This document shows positions 7,702 through 15,854 of a DNA stretch of 64,000 bases, one piece after another. Source of the stretch: Bacillota bacterium (GTDB lineage: Bacteria; Bacillota; Clostridia; DSM-8532); the NCBI GenBank assembly GCA_023411795.1, contig JAEYOK010000005.1, forward strand, positions 1 to 64,000, read 5' to 3'. Position numbers and translations under genes: made by a program. Position 1 is the first letter of the stretch. Each line of letters opens with the position of its first letter. Under the pieces are notes generated by a model. The model saw only the letters and a list, made by a program, of their open reading frames with translations. It was not told the origin of the DNA and did no database searches.

Positions 7702-9198
7702 CTATTTCTCAATGGGTTTCATTGTCGGGAACAACAGGACATCCTTAATTGAGAATGAGTCAGTAAGCAACATGATAAGTCTGTCAATACCTATGCCCAG
7801 ACCACCTGTAGGAGGCAGGCCATGTTCAAGGGCGGTGACAAAGTCATCATCCATCATATTAGCTTCTTCATCCCCTGCTTCCCTCTTCTTAACCTGTGCA
7901 ACAAAACGCTCTTTCTGGTCAATGGGGTCATTTAACTCGGAGTAGGCGTTTCCAAACTCACGTCCTGTTATAAATAATTCAAACCGTTCTGTAAGCTCGG
8001 GCATATCGGGTTTGCGCTTGGTAAGCGGAGAAATTTCCACAGGATAATCTATTATGAATGTAGGCTGAATCAAATTAGGCTCGGCATATTCTTCAAACAT
8101 CAAACTTAAAAGTTCGCCCTTCACGGGTTTACCCTCGATGTTCATACCCTTGTTCTTTGCAATCTTTATAGCCTCTTCGTCTGTTTTTATATCATCAAAA
8201 TTAACTCCTGCGTATTTCAAAACAGCTTCGGTCATGGTAAGCCTTGTCCATGGAGGAGTTAAGTCAATTTCCTGACCTTGATATTCTATCTTCATAGTAC
8301 CAAGTACCTCTTGAGCGACAGATGATATCAAACTCTCAGCCAGTTCCATCATGCCATGGTAATCAGTATATGCCTGATAAACCTCCATCATGGAGAATTC
8401 GGGATTATGCTTTATAGACATACCCTCGTTACGGAACATACGTCCCAATTCATAGACCCGTTCAAGGCCTCCTACAATTAAGCGCTTAAGGTATAACTCA
8501 GGAGCGATTCTTAAATACATGTCTATATCAAGAGTGTTATGATGTGTAATAAAAGGACGTGCTGATGCTCCGCCGGCTATAGTATTCAAAATAGGAGTAT
8601 CCACCTCCAGAAAATCCCTTGCATCAAGAAACCTTCTGATGGCGGCTATTATACGGCTTCTGGTTATAAAAGTCTTTCTGACATCCGGATTTACTATTAA
8701 ATCTAGATAACGCTGACGATATCTGGTATCAGGATCTTTAAGCCCGTGGAATTTTTCGGGTAATGGTCTTAAGGATTTTGAAAGCAGCGTATAGGATTCT
8801 ACATGGACCGATATTTCTCCCATACGGGTTTTAAAAACCCGGCCGGTAACTCCGATTATATCTCCGATATCAAGCTTCTTGAAGTCTTCGTATTGCTCCT
8901 CGCCCACATCATTTATTCTGACGTATAGCTGAATTCTGCCATCCCTATCCTGAATGTCACAGAAGCTGGATTTTCCCATCCCGCGCTTACTCATAAGTCT
9001 TCCCGCTAAAGATACAACCTTGTCTTCATAAGCTTCAAAATTAGAAAGTATTGTACCAGTTCTCTCGGTGACATTATATTTTACAATATGGAAAGGATCC
9101 TTCCCCGACTCCTGAAGCTCAGCGAGTTTAGAACGCCTGACCCGTAAAATCTCGTTTAAATCAATCTGCTCACCATTGTTCTCAATAATATCTGACAT
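7702..9198 (-). CDS. lysS: Lysyl-tRNA synthetase, class II
   Basis: 498 residues, the normal length. It charges tRNA-Lys. The N-terminal OB-fold anticodon-binding domain (VSLAGRLMSKRGMGKSSF) is followed by the class II catalytic core: motif 2 FRNEGMSIKHNPEFSMMEVY and motif 3 GLGIGIDRLIMLL, with the ELYLKRLIVGG segment typical of LysS. GGGAGG lies 5 bases before the ATG. The leader contains a promoter followed by two terminator-like hairpins, so expression may be attenuated. Confidence 0.98.
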   Translation of the reverse strand: MSDIIENNGEQIDLNEILRVRRSKLAELQESGKDPFHIVKYNVTERTGTILSNFEAYEDKVVSLAGRLMSKRGMGKSSFCDIQDRDGRIQLYVRINDVGEEQYEDFKKLDIGDIIGVTGRVFKTRMGEISVHVESYTLLSKSLRPLPEKFHGLKDPDTRYRQRYLDLIVNPDVRKTFITRSRIIAAIRRFLDARDFLEVDTPILNTIAGGASARPFITHHNTLDIDMYLRIAPELYLKRLIVGGLERVYELGRMFRNEGMSIKHNPEFSMMEVYQAYTDYHGMMELAESLISSVAQEVLGTMKIEYQGQEIDLTPPWTRLTMTEAVLKYAGVNFDDIKTDEEAIKIAKNKGMNIEGKPVKGELLSLMFEEYAEPNLIQPTFIIDYPVEISPLTKRKPDMPELTERFELFITGREFGNAYSELNDPIDQKERFVAQVKKREAGDEEANMMDDDFVTALEHGLPPTGGLGIGIDRLIMLLTDSFSIKDVLLFPTMKPIEK

Positions 9199-9218
9199 GA
9201 CAACCTCCCATTAGCACC

Positions 9219-9316
9219 AAAAAACAGAATAAGTTAGGCCACCGCCAAACTTATTTATTCTAAATATCCCAAGGATACTTAAAAGAAAACAGCTTACATT
9301 ATATATGTAAACTGTT
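9219..9316 (-). promoter_or_regulatory. lysS leader with two tandem terminator-like hairpins
   Basis: Hairpin 1 (9288-9316) has 12-base arms AACAGCTTACAT / ATGTAAACTGTT and on the minus strand is followed by TTCTTTT. Hairpin 2 (9228-9255) has arms AATAAGTTAGGC / GCCAAACTTATT with one mismatch, followed by CTGTTTTTT (9219-9227). Both lie between the promoter and the lysS ribosome binding site. I found no T-box consensus (AGGGTGGNACCGCG), and the leader is too short for one. Confidence 0.6.
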
Positions 9317-9332
9317 ATAGTATCGAAACATT

Positions 9333-9361
9333 ATTATACCCTAAAATAAAATTACAAACAA
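9333..9361 (-). promoter_or_regulatory. Sigma-A promoter of lysS
   Basis: TTGTTT (9356-9361), 17-base spacer, TATAAT (9333-9338) on the minus strand. The -35 abuts the greA stop codon. Confidence 0.65.
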
Positions 9362-9366
9362 GACAA

Positions 9367-9843
9367 TTACTTATAGATATTTACAATCTTAAATTTTAAC
9401 TTGCCTCCGGGCACTTCAATATCAACTGTATCGCCAACTTTATGACCCAATAAGGCACTACCTACGGGAGACTCATTGGATATTCTGTTGGAAGCCGGAT
9501 CTGCCTCCGTTGAACCAACTATCTGATAGTCATATTCATCCTTAGACTTTATATCCCGGATTTTAACCTTTGCCCCTAAGTTTACAACCTTTGTATCAAT
9601 CTCATCCTCATCTATTATAGAGGCATTTTTCAGCATTGCCTCCAATTGCATGATTCGGACTTCATTTTGTGCTTGTTCATTTTTTGCCTCGTCATATTCT
9701 GAATTCTCCGAAATATCTCCGAAGGCAAGTGCTTGCTTTATTCTTTCAGCTATTTCTTTTCTTCTTTCACCCTTAAGAAGCTCTAGCTCTTCTTCAAGTT
9801 TCTTAAGACCTTCATAAGTAAGAAGGACTTCCTTTTTGCTCAT
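9367..9843 (-). CDS. greA: Transcription elongation factor GreA
   Basis: 158 residues, full length. GreA rescues backtracked RNA polymerase by stimulating transcript cleavage. The N-terminal coiled coil carries the acidic tip GDISENSEYDEAKNEQ; the C-terminal FKBP-like domain ends ISNESPVGSALLGHKVGDTV. GGGGAG lies 6-7 bases before the ATG. A consensus promoter lies about 95 bases upstream. Confidence 0.97.
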   Translation of the reverse strand: MSKKEVLLTYEGLKKLEEELELLKGERRKEIAERIKQALAFGDISENSEYDEAKNEQAQNEVRIMQLEAMLKNASIIDEDEIDTKVVNLGAKVKIRDIKSKDEYDYQIVGSTEADPASNRISNESPVGSALLGHKVGDTVDIEVPGGKLKFKIVNIYK

Positions 9844-9937
9844 TTTTTTCTCCCCTTTTTAGTAATTCGTCGCTCTTATGCCCCCATTGAACGAGAATAC
9901 TTGACTAATCTTTGACCAATTCTTTACATTACGATAC

Positions 9938-9966
9938 ATTATAGTGTAGGACCTTTGAGATGTCAA
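9938..9966 (-). promoter_or_regulatory. Consensus sigma-A promoter of greA
   Basis: TTGACA (9961-9966), 17 bases, TATAAT (9938-9943) on the minus strand: a perfect consensus. The -35 overlaps the last codons of the upstream gene. Confidence 0.85.
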
Positions 9967-10793
9967 GATTGAAAAGAAAACCTAATTTCTAACAGTTTTG
10001 AGGCTTCTGCAATACTGATATCCCATGCGTTCGCACATACTGCGATAATAAAACCCTCCAGGGTCCCTTTCTCTAATGAACATAATATATGTTGTCCTAG
10101 TCTTCTCTTGATTTTATCTGAAAATTCTATGCTGACACTGAATATTTTACGCAATTTTGTATCTATAATCTTCATAGCACCAAAATCTACTATAGTGCCG
10201 GAAAATTTCTCAGGTAGGATATCAAAGCTTTCGTGATCGCCTGGAAACCTAAACCATAACCTGACGCGGTTCAATATATCGAAATCCGTCGTTATATGAA
10301 CAGGTATCCCCGTTTCTGCAAAAGCCTTCTCAGCTTCACCTGGTTCACTTACACCCTCAGGTATAAGTATATTCATTGTTTTTACTTTGGTTATCAGTTT
10401 TTCTATGGCAAATTCAAGATGTGCCGATTGCCCGGTGACCAATATCTCTTTATTTGTAAAATTTCCTATACCCTTAATCTTACTGATAACATCGTCTATA
10501 CGATATATTGCTACATCACGTAAAATCTCTTCAAAGCGGTAGTCATCATTTTGAAAAAAACCTTTTAAACCAGGATGCTCTAAAATAGGCCAGACATTTT
10601 TCTCGCCATATATTCTGTCCAGCTTGGCTTTAAGCCTTTTCCTGACTGCTTGCCGTGATATAATATCATAACCTGAACAATGTACAAAGCACACTACTAC
10701 ATTAATGCTTTCCAGTATTTCAACAGTGCGGGTTTCCAAAGAAATGGGCTTCCATTTCTTCTTTTCAACGGGCAAAAGGAGACCTATATTCAT
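9963..10793 (-). CDS. Conserved-looking protein of unknown function, 276 aa
   Basis: Begins MNIGLLLPVEKKKWKP at the ATG at 10793, chosen because GGGAG lies 5 bases upstream; a TTG four codons earlier is less likely. The protein looks soluble and mixed alpha/beta, with ILVTGQSAHLEFAIEKLI in the middle and IVDFGAMKIIDTKLRKIF towards the C-terminus. The latter resembles a nucleotide-binding or Rossmann-like strand pattern, but I find no diagnostic motif. It lies 66 bases after guaB and may be cotranscribed with it. I do not recognise the family. Confidence 0.6.
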   Translation of the reverse strand: MNIGLLLPVEKKKWKPISLETRTVEILESINVVVCFVHCSGYDIISRQAVRKRLKAKLDRIYGEKNVWPILEHPGLKGFFQNDDYRFEEILRDVAIYRIDDVISKIKGIGNFTNKEILVTGQSAHLEFAIEKLITKVKTMNILIPEGVSEPGEAEKAFAETGIPVHITTDFDILNRVRLWFRFPGDHESFDILPEKFSGTIVDFGAMKIIDTKLRKIFSVSIEFSDKIKRRLGQHILCSLEKGTLEGFIIAVCANAWDISIAEASKLLEIRFSFQS

Positions 10794-10859
10794 TATGGCT
10801 CCCAAGGCTTTCCTTCATGCTACATAATATTGGGGTTGTTCCATAATGATAACAAAAAT

Positions 10860-12317
10860 TTAGCCCTGCACACTATAGTTGGGTGCTTCTTTAGTAATGT
10901 AAATATCATGAGGATGGCTTTCTTTAAGCCCTGCACTTGTTATCCTGATAAACTTAGTATCATTCATAAGCTCATTGATATTCTTTGTTCCGCAATAACC
11001 CATTGCGTGCTTAAGGCCTTCTACCAACTGGAATACTGTTTCTGAAACTGTTCCCTTATAAGGTACACGGCCCTCTACCCCTTCGGGTACAAGCTTTGTT
11101 GTTCCTTCCTGGAAATATCGGTCCTTACTTCCCTTACTCATGGCAGCCAAAGAGCCCATTCCTCTATAAACCTTGAAACGTCTTCCCTGATAAATCTCAG
11201 ATTCTCCGGGGCTTTCCTCAGTTCCTGCAAACAAATTACCAATCATGACAGTACTGGCACCTGCAGCAATAGCCTTGGGAATATCGCCGCTATATTTGAT
11301 TCCGCCATCTCCTATAATCGGTATATTGAGCTTTTTGGCTTCGATGCTGCAATCATATATGGCGGTAATTTGGGGAACACCTATACCTGCCACGACACGG
11401 GTAGTACATATTGAACCCGGTCCAATACCAACCTTTACAGCATCAGCACCGGCTTTGGCTAAAGCCCTAACCCCTTCAGCAGTGGCTACATTACCTGCAA
11501 TAATTTGAGAATCAGGATATGCGCTCTTTATTTGCGCAACGGCGTCGATTATATTCTGTGAGTGTCCATGGGCTGAATCCAGGGCAATTACATCCACTTT
11601 GGCGTTAATTAATGCTTCGACTCTTTGCATCATATCGACGGTTACTCCTACGGCAGCACCAACCAATAGTCTACCGTTTTTGTCCTTCGCCGAATTGGGG
11701 TATTGAATGGCTTTTTCTATATCCTTTATAGTTATCAGCCCTTTTAGATAACCCTTCTCATCTACAAGTGGCAATTTTTCAATCTTATGTCTGCGCAATA
11801 TTTCCTTTGCTTCAGTCAGTGTTGTTCCAACAGAGGCTGTCACCAAATTTTCCTTGGTCATTACAAGTCCGATTTTCTGGCTGTAGTCTGTTAAAAAGCG
11901 TAAATCACGATTTGTAAGGATACCGACTAAAAGGCCGTTCTCGGTAATAGGAACGCCTGATATCCTGTATTTTGCCATTAATTCATTGGCATCCTCGATG
12001 GTGTGGTTAGGAGAAAGTGAGAAAGGATCGACAATAACTCCGTGCTCAGACCTTTTTACTCTGTCTACCTCGGTAGCCTGCTGTTCTATCGACATATTTT
12101 TATGAATAATTCCTATTCCGCCTTCTCGGGCAATACCGATTGCGAGTCTCGCCTCGGTGACAGTGTCCATAGCGGAGCTGACCAGAGGTATATTAAGCTT
12201 AATTTCATTCGTTAAATATGTTGAAACATCAATGTTCTTAGGAAGTACCTGTGAATACTGTGGTACTAACAGCACGTCATCAAATGTCAGTCCGATTTTT
12301 TCAAACCTATCCACCAT
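10860..12317 (-). CDS. guaB: IMP dehydrogenase
   Basis: About 485 residues. It oxidises IMP to XMP with NAD+, the committed step to GMP. It is a TIM barrel with two inserted CBS domains (LMAKYRISGVPITENG and LRRHKIEKLPLVDEKG). The catalytic cysteine lies in GPGSICTTRVVAGIGVPQ, and the mobile flap segment is KGSKDRYFQEG. The ATG at 12317 follows GGAGG by 7 bases. A strong promoter lies about 90 bases upstream. I found no purine riboswitch in the leader. Confidence 0.98.
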   Translation of the reverse strand: MVDRFEKIGLTFDDVLLVPQYSQVLPKNIDVSTYLTNEIKLNIPLVSSAMDTVTEARLAIGIAREGGIGIIHKNMSIEQQATEVDRVKRSEHGVIVDPFSLSPNHTIEDANELMAKYRISGVPITENGLLVGILTNRDLRFLTDYSQKIGLVMTKENLVTASVGTTLTEAKEILRRHKIEKLPLVDEKGYLKGLITIKDIEKAIQYPNSAKDKNGRLLVGAAVGVTVDMMQRVEALINAKVDVIALDSAHGHSQNIIDAVAQIKSAYPDSQIIAGNVATAEGVRALAKAGADAVKVGIGPGSICTTRVVAGIGVPQITAIYDCSIEAKKLNIPIIGDGGIKYSGDIPKAIAAGASTVMIGNLFAGTEESPGESEIYQGRRFKVYRGMGSLAAMSKGSKDRYFQEGTTKLVPEGVEGRVPYKGTVSETVFQLVEGLKHAMGYCGTKNINELMNDTKFIRITSAGLKESHPHDIYITKEAPNYSVQG

Positions 12318-12404
12318 AATCAATCCTCCATTCATAATGGTTACAAGCGTTTATTTGTGTATACAAAATACAAAATGAATAATTACCGTAAAAATATTAT
12401 TACT

Positions 12405-12433
12405 ATTATACTGTATACCCTTTTAAAAATCAA
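12405..12433 (-). promoter_or_regulatory. Sigma-A promoter of guaB
   Basis: TTGATT (12428-12433), 17 bases, TATAAT (12405-12410) on the minus strand. Confidence 0.75.
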
Positions 12434-12523
12434 TTAAGCTTAATACCAACTCTTTACAGCTTATCTTTTCCCTAAAATACTAATAAAATTTCCTAGACTT
12501 TATTTTATTTATGTAACATGCTA

Positions 12524-12606
12524 TAATAACCTCACCCGTTACCATTTACAAAGATTTCAAACGGGTTGAGCATTTGATACTCCGTATTAATAACCTCACC
12601 CGTTAC
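12524..12606. repeat. Three-part repeat with two mutually exclusive hairpins
   Basis: A 19-base direct repeat, TAATAACCTCACCCGTTAC, occurs at 12524-12542 and 12588-12606. An inverted partial copy, AACGGGTTGAG (12560-12570), lies between them and can pair with either flank (CTCACCCGTT), so two alternative hairpins are possible. A related TAATAACCTCACC occurs at 31585-31597 upstream of another plus-strand gene. The rest of 12336-12746 is AT-rich and holds the guaB promoter and a palindromic TAAGCGCTTA (12657-12666) that resembles a cre site only in its core. Confidence 0.6.
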
Positions 12607-12746
12607 TGAAAATAACCTTCTAGCTATTTTATTTTTTTCATCAAAGCTTGATACGATAAGCGCTTACATTCTCGCATAAACAGCCGCTCAATAATAAATG
12701 CATGAGTTATATTTTATAGGTATAATAACATGACATGGTGATTATT

Positions 12747-14288
12747 ATGAATGATCAAAGGTCTATTGTTGACGAGTTGCTGGAAGAATCCGATCGTCAC
12801 ACAAGTCTCTACTCAGGCAAAGATATTGAGTTTGCACAGAAAGCATTGGATCTATCCAAAGAGATTAAGTATGATATAGGTATATATGAAAGCTATTTTC
12901 GTATAGCCCGTTTCAAGATGTCCAACGGAAATAATGAAGAGGCACTCGAATATCTTGGTATTTGCTATTCAATTGCACGCACCCAGGATGATACAGTCAG
13001 GATAGCCAGATCAGCAAATTCCTTTGGTATAGCTTATTACAATCTTGGAGTGATTTCCAAAAGTCTTGACCACTTACTGGAAGCCTTAGAAATTTCAAAA
13101 GCAAAGAATTATATAGACATTGAATGTCGTGTATATAACAATATATGCAGCATTTTAACCGAGCTCGGAGATTATGAGACAGCTATTGAATATCTCTATA
13201 ATCTCCTTGAAAGAAGTACATACGAAGATCGGATGATTTTCCCAAAATGTATTATTTACCGAAATCTGGCTCACACATTGCATCGCATGAACAGAATTGG
13301 TGAGGCTGAGAATTTCGCTCATTTAGCTCTTGAGAGTTCCATAAAACACGGAAACAATCAGATTCTCTGTGAAAGCTATTATTTACTTGGTGAAATCCGT
13401 ATAAGTCAAAAGAGATCTAATGAAGCAAAGGATTATTTAATTAAAGCCCTTGCCCTGGCAGAAGAAACGAAAAATGATTATTATCTTGTACAGATACGTA
13501 TTGATTTAAGTAAGCTATATTGCAGCAATAAAAATTATGATGAAGCCTTTGATACTATTCTGGACGCTTATAATTTTGCCATGAAGCTTGATTATCCGGC
13601 TCTAAAGCGAAATGTGGCTCTTACCATGGCTGATGTCTGCCAGTATACCCAGAACAATGTTATGCTCATTGAAGCACTAACAACATATAAGAATATAACC
13701 ATTAAGTTGGAAGAAGAGAACCTTCATAGGCAACAGGTTTTCACAAAATCCCAGCTTATGCTTTTTAAATTGAAAAAAGATAATGAACGTCTTCGTGGCG
13801 AGATAGAGCACGATTCCCTAACCGGGTGCTTGAGCAACCGGACATTTCCTGACCGAATAAAACAGTCCCTATCAGTCCACGGTAATAAAGGAGCCCTGGT
13901 CTTTCTTGATATTGATAACCTTAAAACAATCAATGATTCATATGGTCATGATACCGGAGATGAGCTTCTGAAGTCCTTTGCAGCAGACCTAATTAAAGTT
14001 ATGCCCCCAAAATCCGTCAAAATACGTATGTCTGGTGATGAATTCATTGTATTTCTACCCGGAGCCGATAAAAATGAAACATTTAAAGCACTTGACAAAT
14101 TAATCGAGACACTTGCACAGCCACGCATGATTGGATCCATAATGTTGCCTGTCCTTGTAAGTGCAGGTGTTGCCATATATCCGGATCATTCTACAGATAT
14201 ATTAAATCTTAAAAAAATGGCCGACGCTGCCATGTATTCGGCAAAGCAGTCCGGCCGTGGAGTTTATCGTATTTATAATGCTTCTTAG
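12747..14288 (+). CDS. TPR-repeat diguanylate cyclase (GGDEF)
   Basis: About 513 residues. Residues 20-330 are degenerate tetratricopeptide repeats (for example DTVRIARSANSFGIAYYNLG and EYLYNLLERS), likely a protein- or peptide-sensing module. A coiled coil leads to a C-terminal GGDEF domain with LTGCLSNRTF, FLDIDNLKTINDSYGHDTGD and the signature SGDEF. The Gly-to-Ser change in the first position is common in active enzymes. No RxxD inhibitory site lies upstream of the signature. It probably makes cyclic di-GMP in the cytoplasm. The ATG at 12747 is preceded by GGTGA; an ATG four codons earlier is possible. Its 3' end overlaps convergent pth by 4 bases. Confidence 0.85.
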   Translation: MNDQRSIVDELLEESDRHTSLYSGKDIEFAQKALDLSKEIKYDIGIYESYFRIARFKMSNGNNEEALEYLGICYSIARTQDDTVRIARSANSFGIAYYNLGVISKSLDHLLEALEISKAKNYIDIECRVYNNICSILTELGDYETAIEYLYNLLERSTYEDRMIFPKCIIYRNLAHTLHRMNRIGEAENFAHLALESSIKHGNNQILCESYYLLGEIRISQKRSNEAKDYLIKALALAEETKNDYYLVQIRIDLSKLYCSNKNYDEAFDTILDAYNFAMKLDYPALKRNVALTMADVCQYTQNNVMLIEALTTYKNITIKLEEENLHRQQVFTKSQLMLFKLKKDNERLRGEIEHDSLTGCLSNRTFPDRIKQSLSVHGNKGALVFLDIDNLKTINDSYGHDTGDELLKSFAADLIKVMPPKSVKIRMSGDEFIVFLPGADKNETFKALDKLIETLAQPRMIGSIMLPVLVSAGVAIYPDHSTDILNLKKMADAAMYSAKQSGRGVYRIYNAS

Positions 14289-14842
14289 TTATATTTACTC
14301 ATGGCTACATCCACAGATGCACAAATAATTGTAACAGCAGCCAATGATGCGTTCTCTATCGCGTTGTTGACAAGCTTTCTTTCATCATCGGAAAAGCGGC
14401 CTAAGACATAATCAGCCAAATCCATTCTTTCGGGAGCCTTACCGATACCTATCCTGATTCGTGGGAAATCCTCAGTTTTTATATGGCTTAGTATTGAACG
14501 CATGCCATTATGAGTTCCTGCACTGCCTTTTGCCCTAATTCTCAAGCGTCCCACATCAATATCGGTATCATCATAAATGACCACCAAATCCTCGGTGGGA
14601 ACTTTGTAATAATCCAAAATCTCCCTGATTGCCTCGCCACTATTATTCATATATGTCTGAGGCTTAATCAACAGAGTTTTTTGACCTTGAATGACTCCTT
14701 CGGCCACCAGGGCTTTATGCTTCAATTTAAAATTACTTATTCTGTACTGGGCTGCAAGGAAATCTATAGTATCGAACCCGACATTATGTCGGGTTCGCTC
14801 ATATTTTGGTCCCATATTTCCCAATCCTGCTAATACAATCAT
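14285..14842 (-). CDS. pth: Peptidyl-tRNA hydrolase
   Basis: 185 residues, normal length. It releases peptides from peptidyl-tRNA that has dropped off the ribosome. Conserved features are GLGNMGPKYERTRHNVGF with the catalytic histidine in TRHNVGF, KPQTYMNNSGEA, and VIYDDTDIDVGRLRIRAKGSAG with HNGM. Order spoVG-glmU-prs-pth is the conserved Firmicutes arrangement. It starts 17 bases after the prs stop. Confidence 0.97.
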   Translation of the reverse strand: MIVLAGLGNMGPKYERTRHNVGFDTIDFLAAQYRISNFKLKHKALVAEGVIQGQKTLLIKPQTYMNNSGEAIREILDYYKVPTEDLVVIYDDTDIDVGRLRIRAKGSAGTHNGMRSILSHIKTEDFPRIRIGIGKAPERMDLADYVLGRFSDDERKLVNNAIENASLAAVTIICASVDVAMSKYN

Positions 14843-14859
14843 AAAAACCTCTTAATTAG

Positions 14860-15822
14860 CTATTGCTGAGTAAACAATGTTGAGATAGATATATCGCCAT
14901 ATATTCTTTCAATTGCTTCTGCAAACACTTCTGCGACAGAAAGAACAGTAATTTTACTTATTCTCTTTTCCTTAGGGATAGGAATTGTGTTGAGTGTTAC
15001 TAATTCCTTAATTGCCGAGGTGCGAATTCTGTCAATTGCGGGACCTGAAAGCACACCGTGGGTACAACAGGCATATACCTCAACAGCACCCATATCTCCT
15101 AAAGCGTTGGCAGCATTCACTACAGTTCCGGCTGTATCAATTAAGTCATCAACAAGTATAACTCGCTTACCTTTTACATCGCCAATAATATTCATAATTT
15201 CACAAACGTTGGCTTTCGGTCTTCTTTTATCGATGATTGCAAGTGGAACATCCAGCTTTTCAGCAAATTTTCTTGATCGTCCGACACTTCCTACGTCGGG
15301 AGATACAACTACAACGTCCTCAGTATTTCCCGCAAACTTCTTATAAAAGTATTGGGCTAAAAGCGGAGTTCCTAACAAATGGTCAACAGGAATATCAAAG
15401 AATCCCTGAAGCTGGGGTGCATGAAGGTCCATTGTAAGAACTCTGTCGGCCCCGGCTGTGGTTATGAGATTTGCCACCAATTTGGCAGAAATAGGATCTC
15501 TGGCTTTAGCCTTTCTATCCTGACGTGCATATCCGAAGTAGGGCATAACAGCAGTAATTCGCCCTGCTGATGCACGCTTTAGCGCATCAATTAATATTAA
15601 CATCTCCACTAGGTTATCATTGACAGGTGAACAAGTGGACTGAATAATAAAAACATCAGACCCTCGGACAACCTCATTGATACTAATGGCAGCTTCGCCA
15701 TCTGAAAACTTTGAAACTACCGATGCCCCTAAAGGTAATCCACCCTTGGTAGCAATCTCCTCGGCTAGTTCCCTGTTTGAGTTTCCAGAAAAAATCTTAA
15801 TGTCCTTACCATGAAGATTCAT
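14860..15822 (-). CDS. prs: Ribose-phosphate pyrophosphokinase
   Basis: 320 residues. It makes PRPP from ribose-5-phosphate and ATP for nucleotide, histidine and tryptophan synthesis. Motifs are FSDGEAAISINEVVRGSDVF, YFGYARQDRKAKARDPI and the PRPP-binding loop VILVDDLIDTAGT. I choose the ATG at 15822 because GGAGGGTG precedes it; a GTG four codons upstream overlaps that ribosome binding site. It lies 32 bases after glmU in the same operon. Confidence 0.97.
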   Translation of the reverse strand: MNLHGKDIKIFSGNSNRELAEEIATKGGLPLGASVVSKFSDGEAAISINEVVRGSDVFIIQSTCSPVNDNLVEMLILIDALKRASAGRITAVMPYFGYARQDRKAKARDPISAKLVANLITTAGADRVLTMDLHAPQLQGFFDIPVDHLLGTPLLAQYFYKKFAGNTEDVVVVSPDVGSVGRSRKFAEKLDVPLAIIDKRRPKANVCEIMNIIGDVKGKRVILVDDLIDTAGTVVNAANALGDMGAVEVYACCTHGVLSGPAIDRIRTSAIKELVTLNTIPIPKEKRISKITVLSVAEVFAEAIERIYGDISISTLFTQQ

Positions 15823-15854
15823 ATGACTAAACACCCTCCGAAAAAATAATCTTA

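Noticed and set aside
9199..9366. T-box riboswitch upstream of lysS
   Set aside because: Leader too short and no AGGGTGGNACCGCG T-box sequence; only hairpins with U-tracts are seen.
12655..12668. CcpA cre site (GATAAGCGCTTAC)
   Set aside because: Only the palindromic core TAAGCGCTTA fits; outer consensus positions mismatch.
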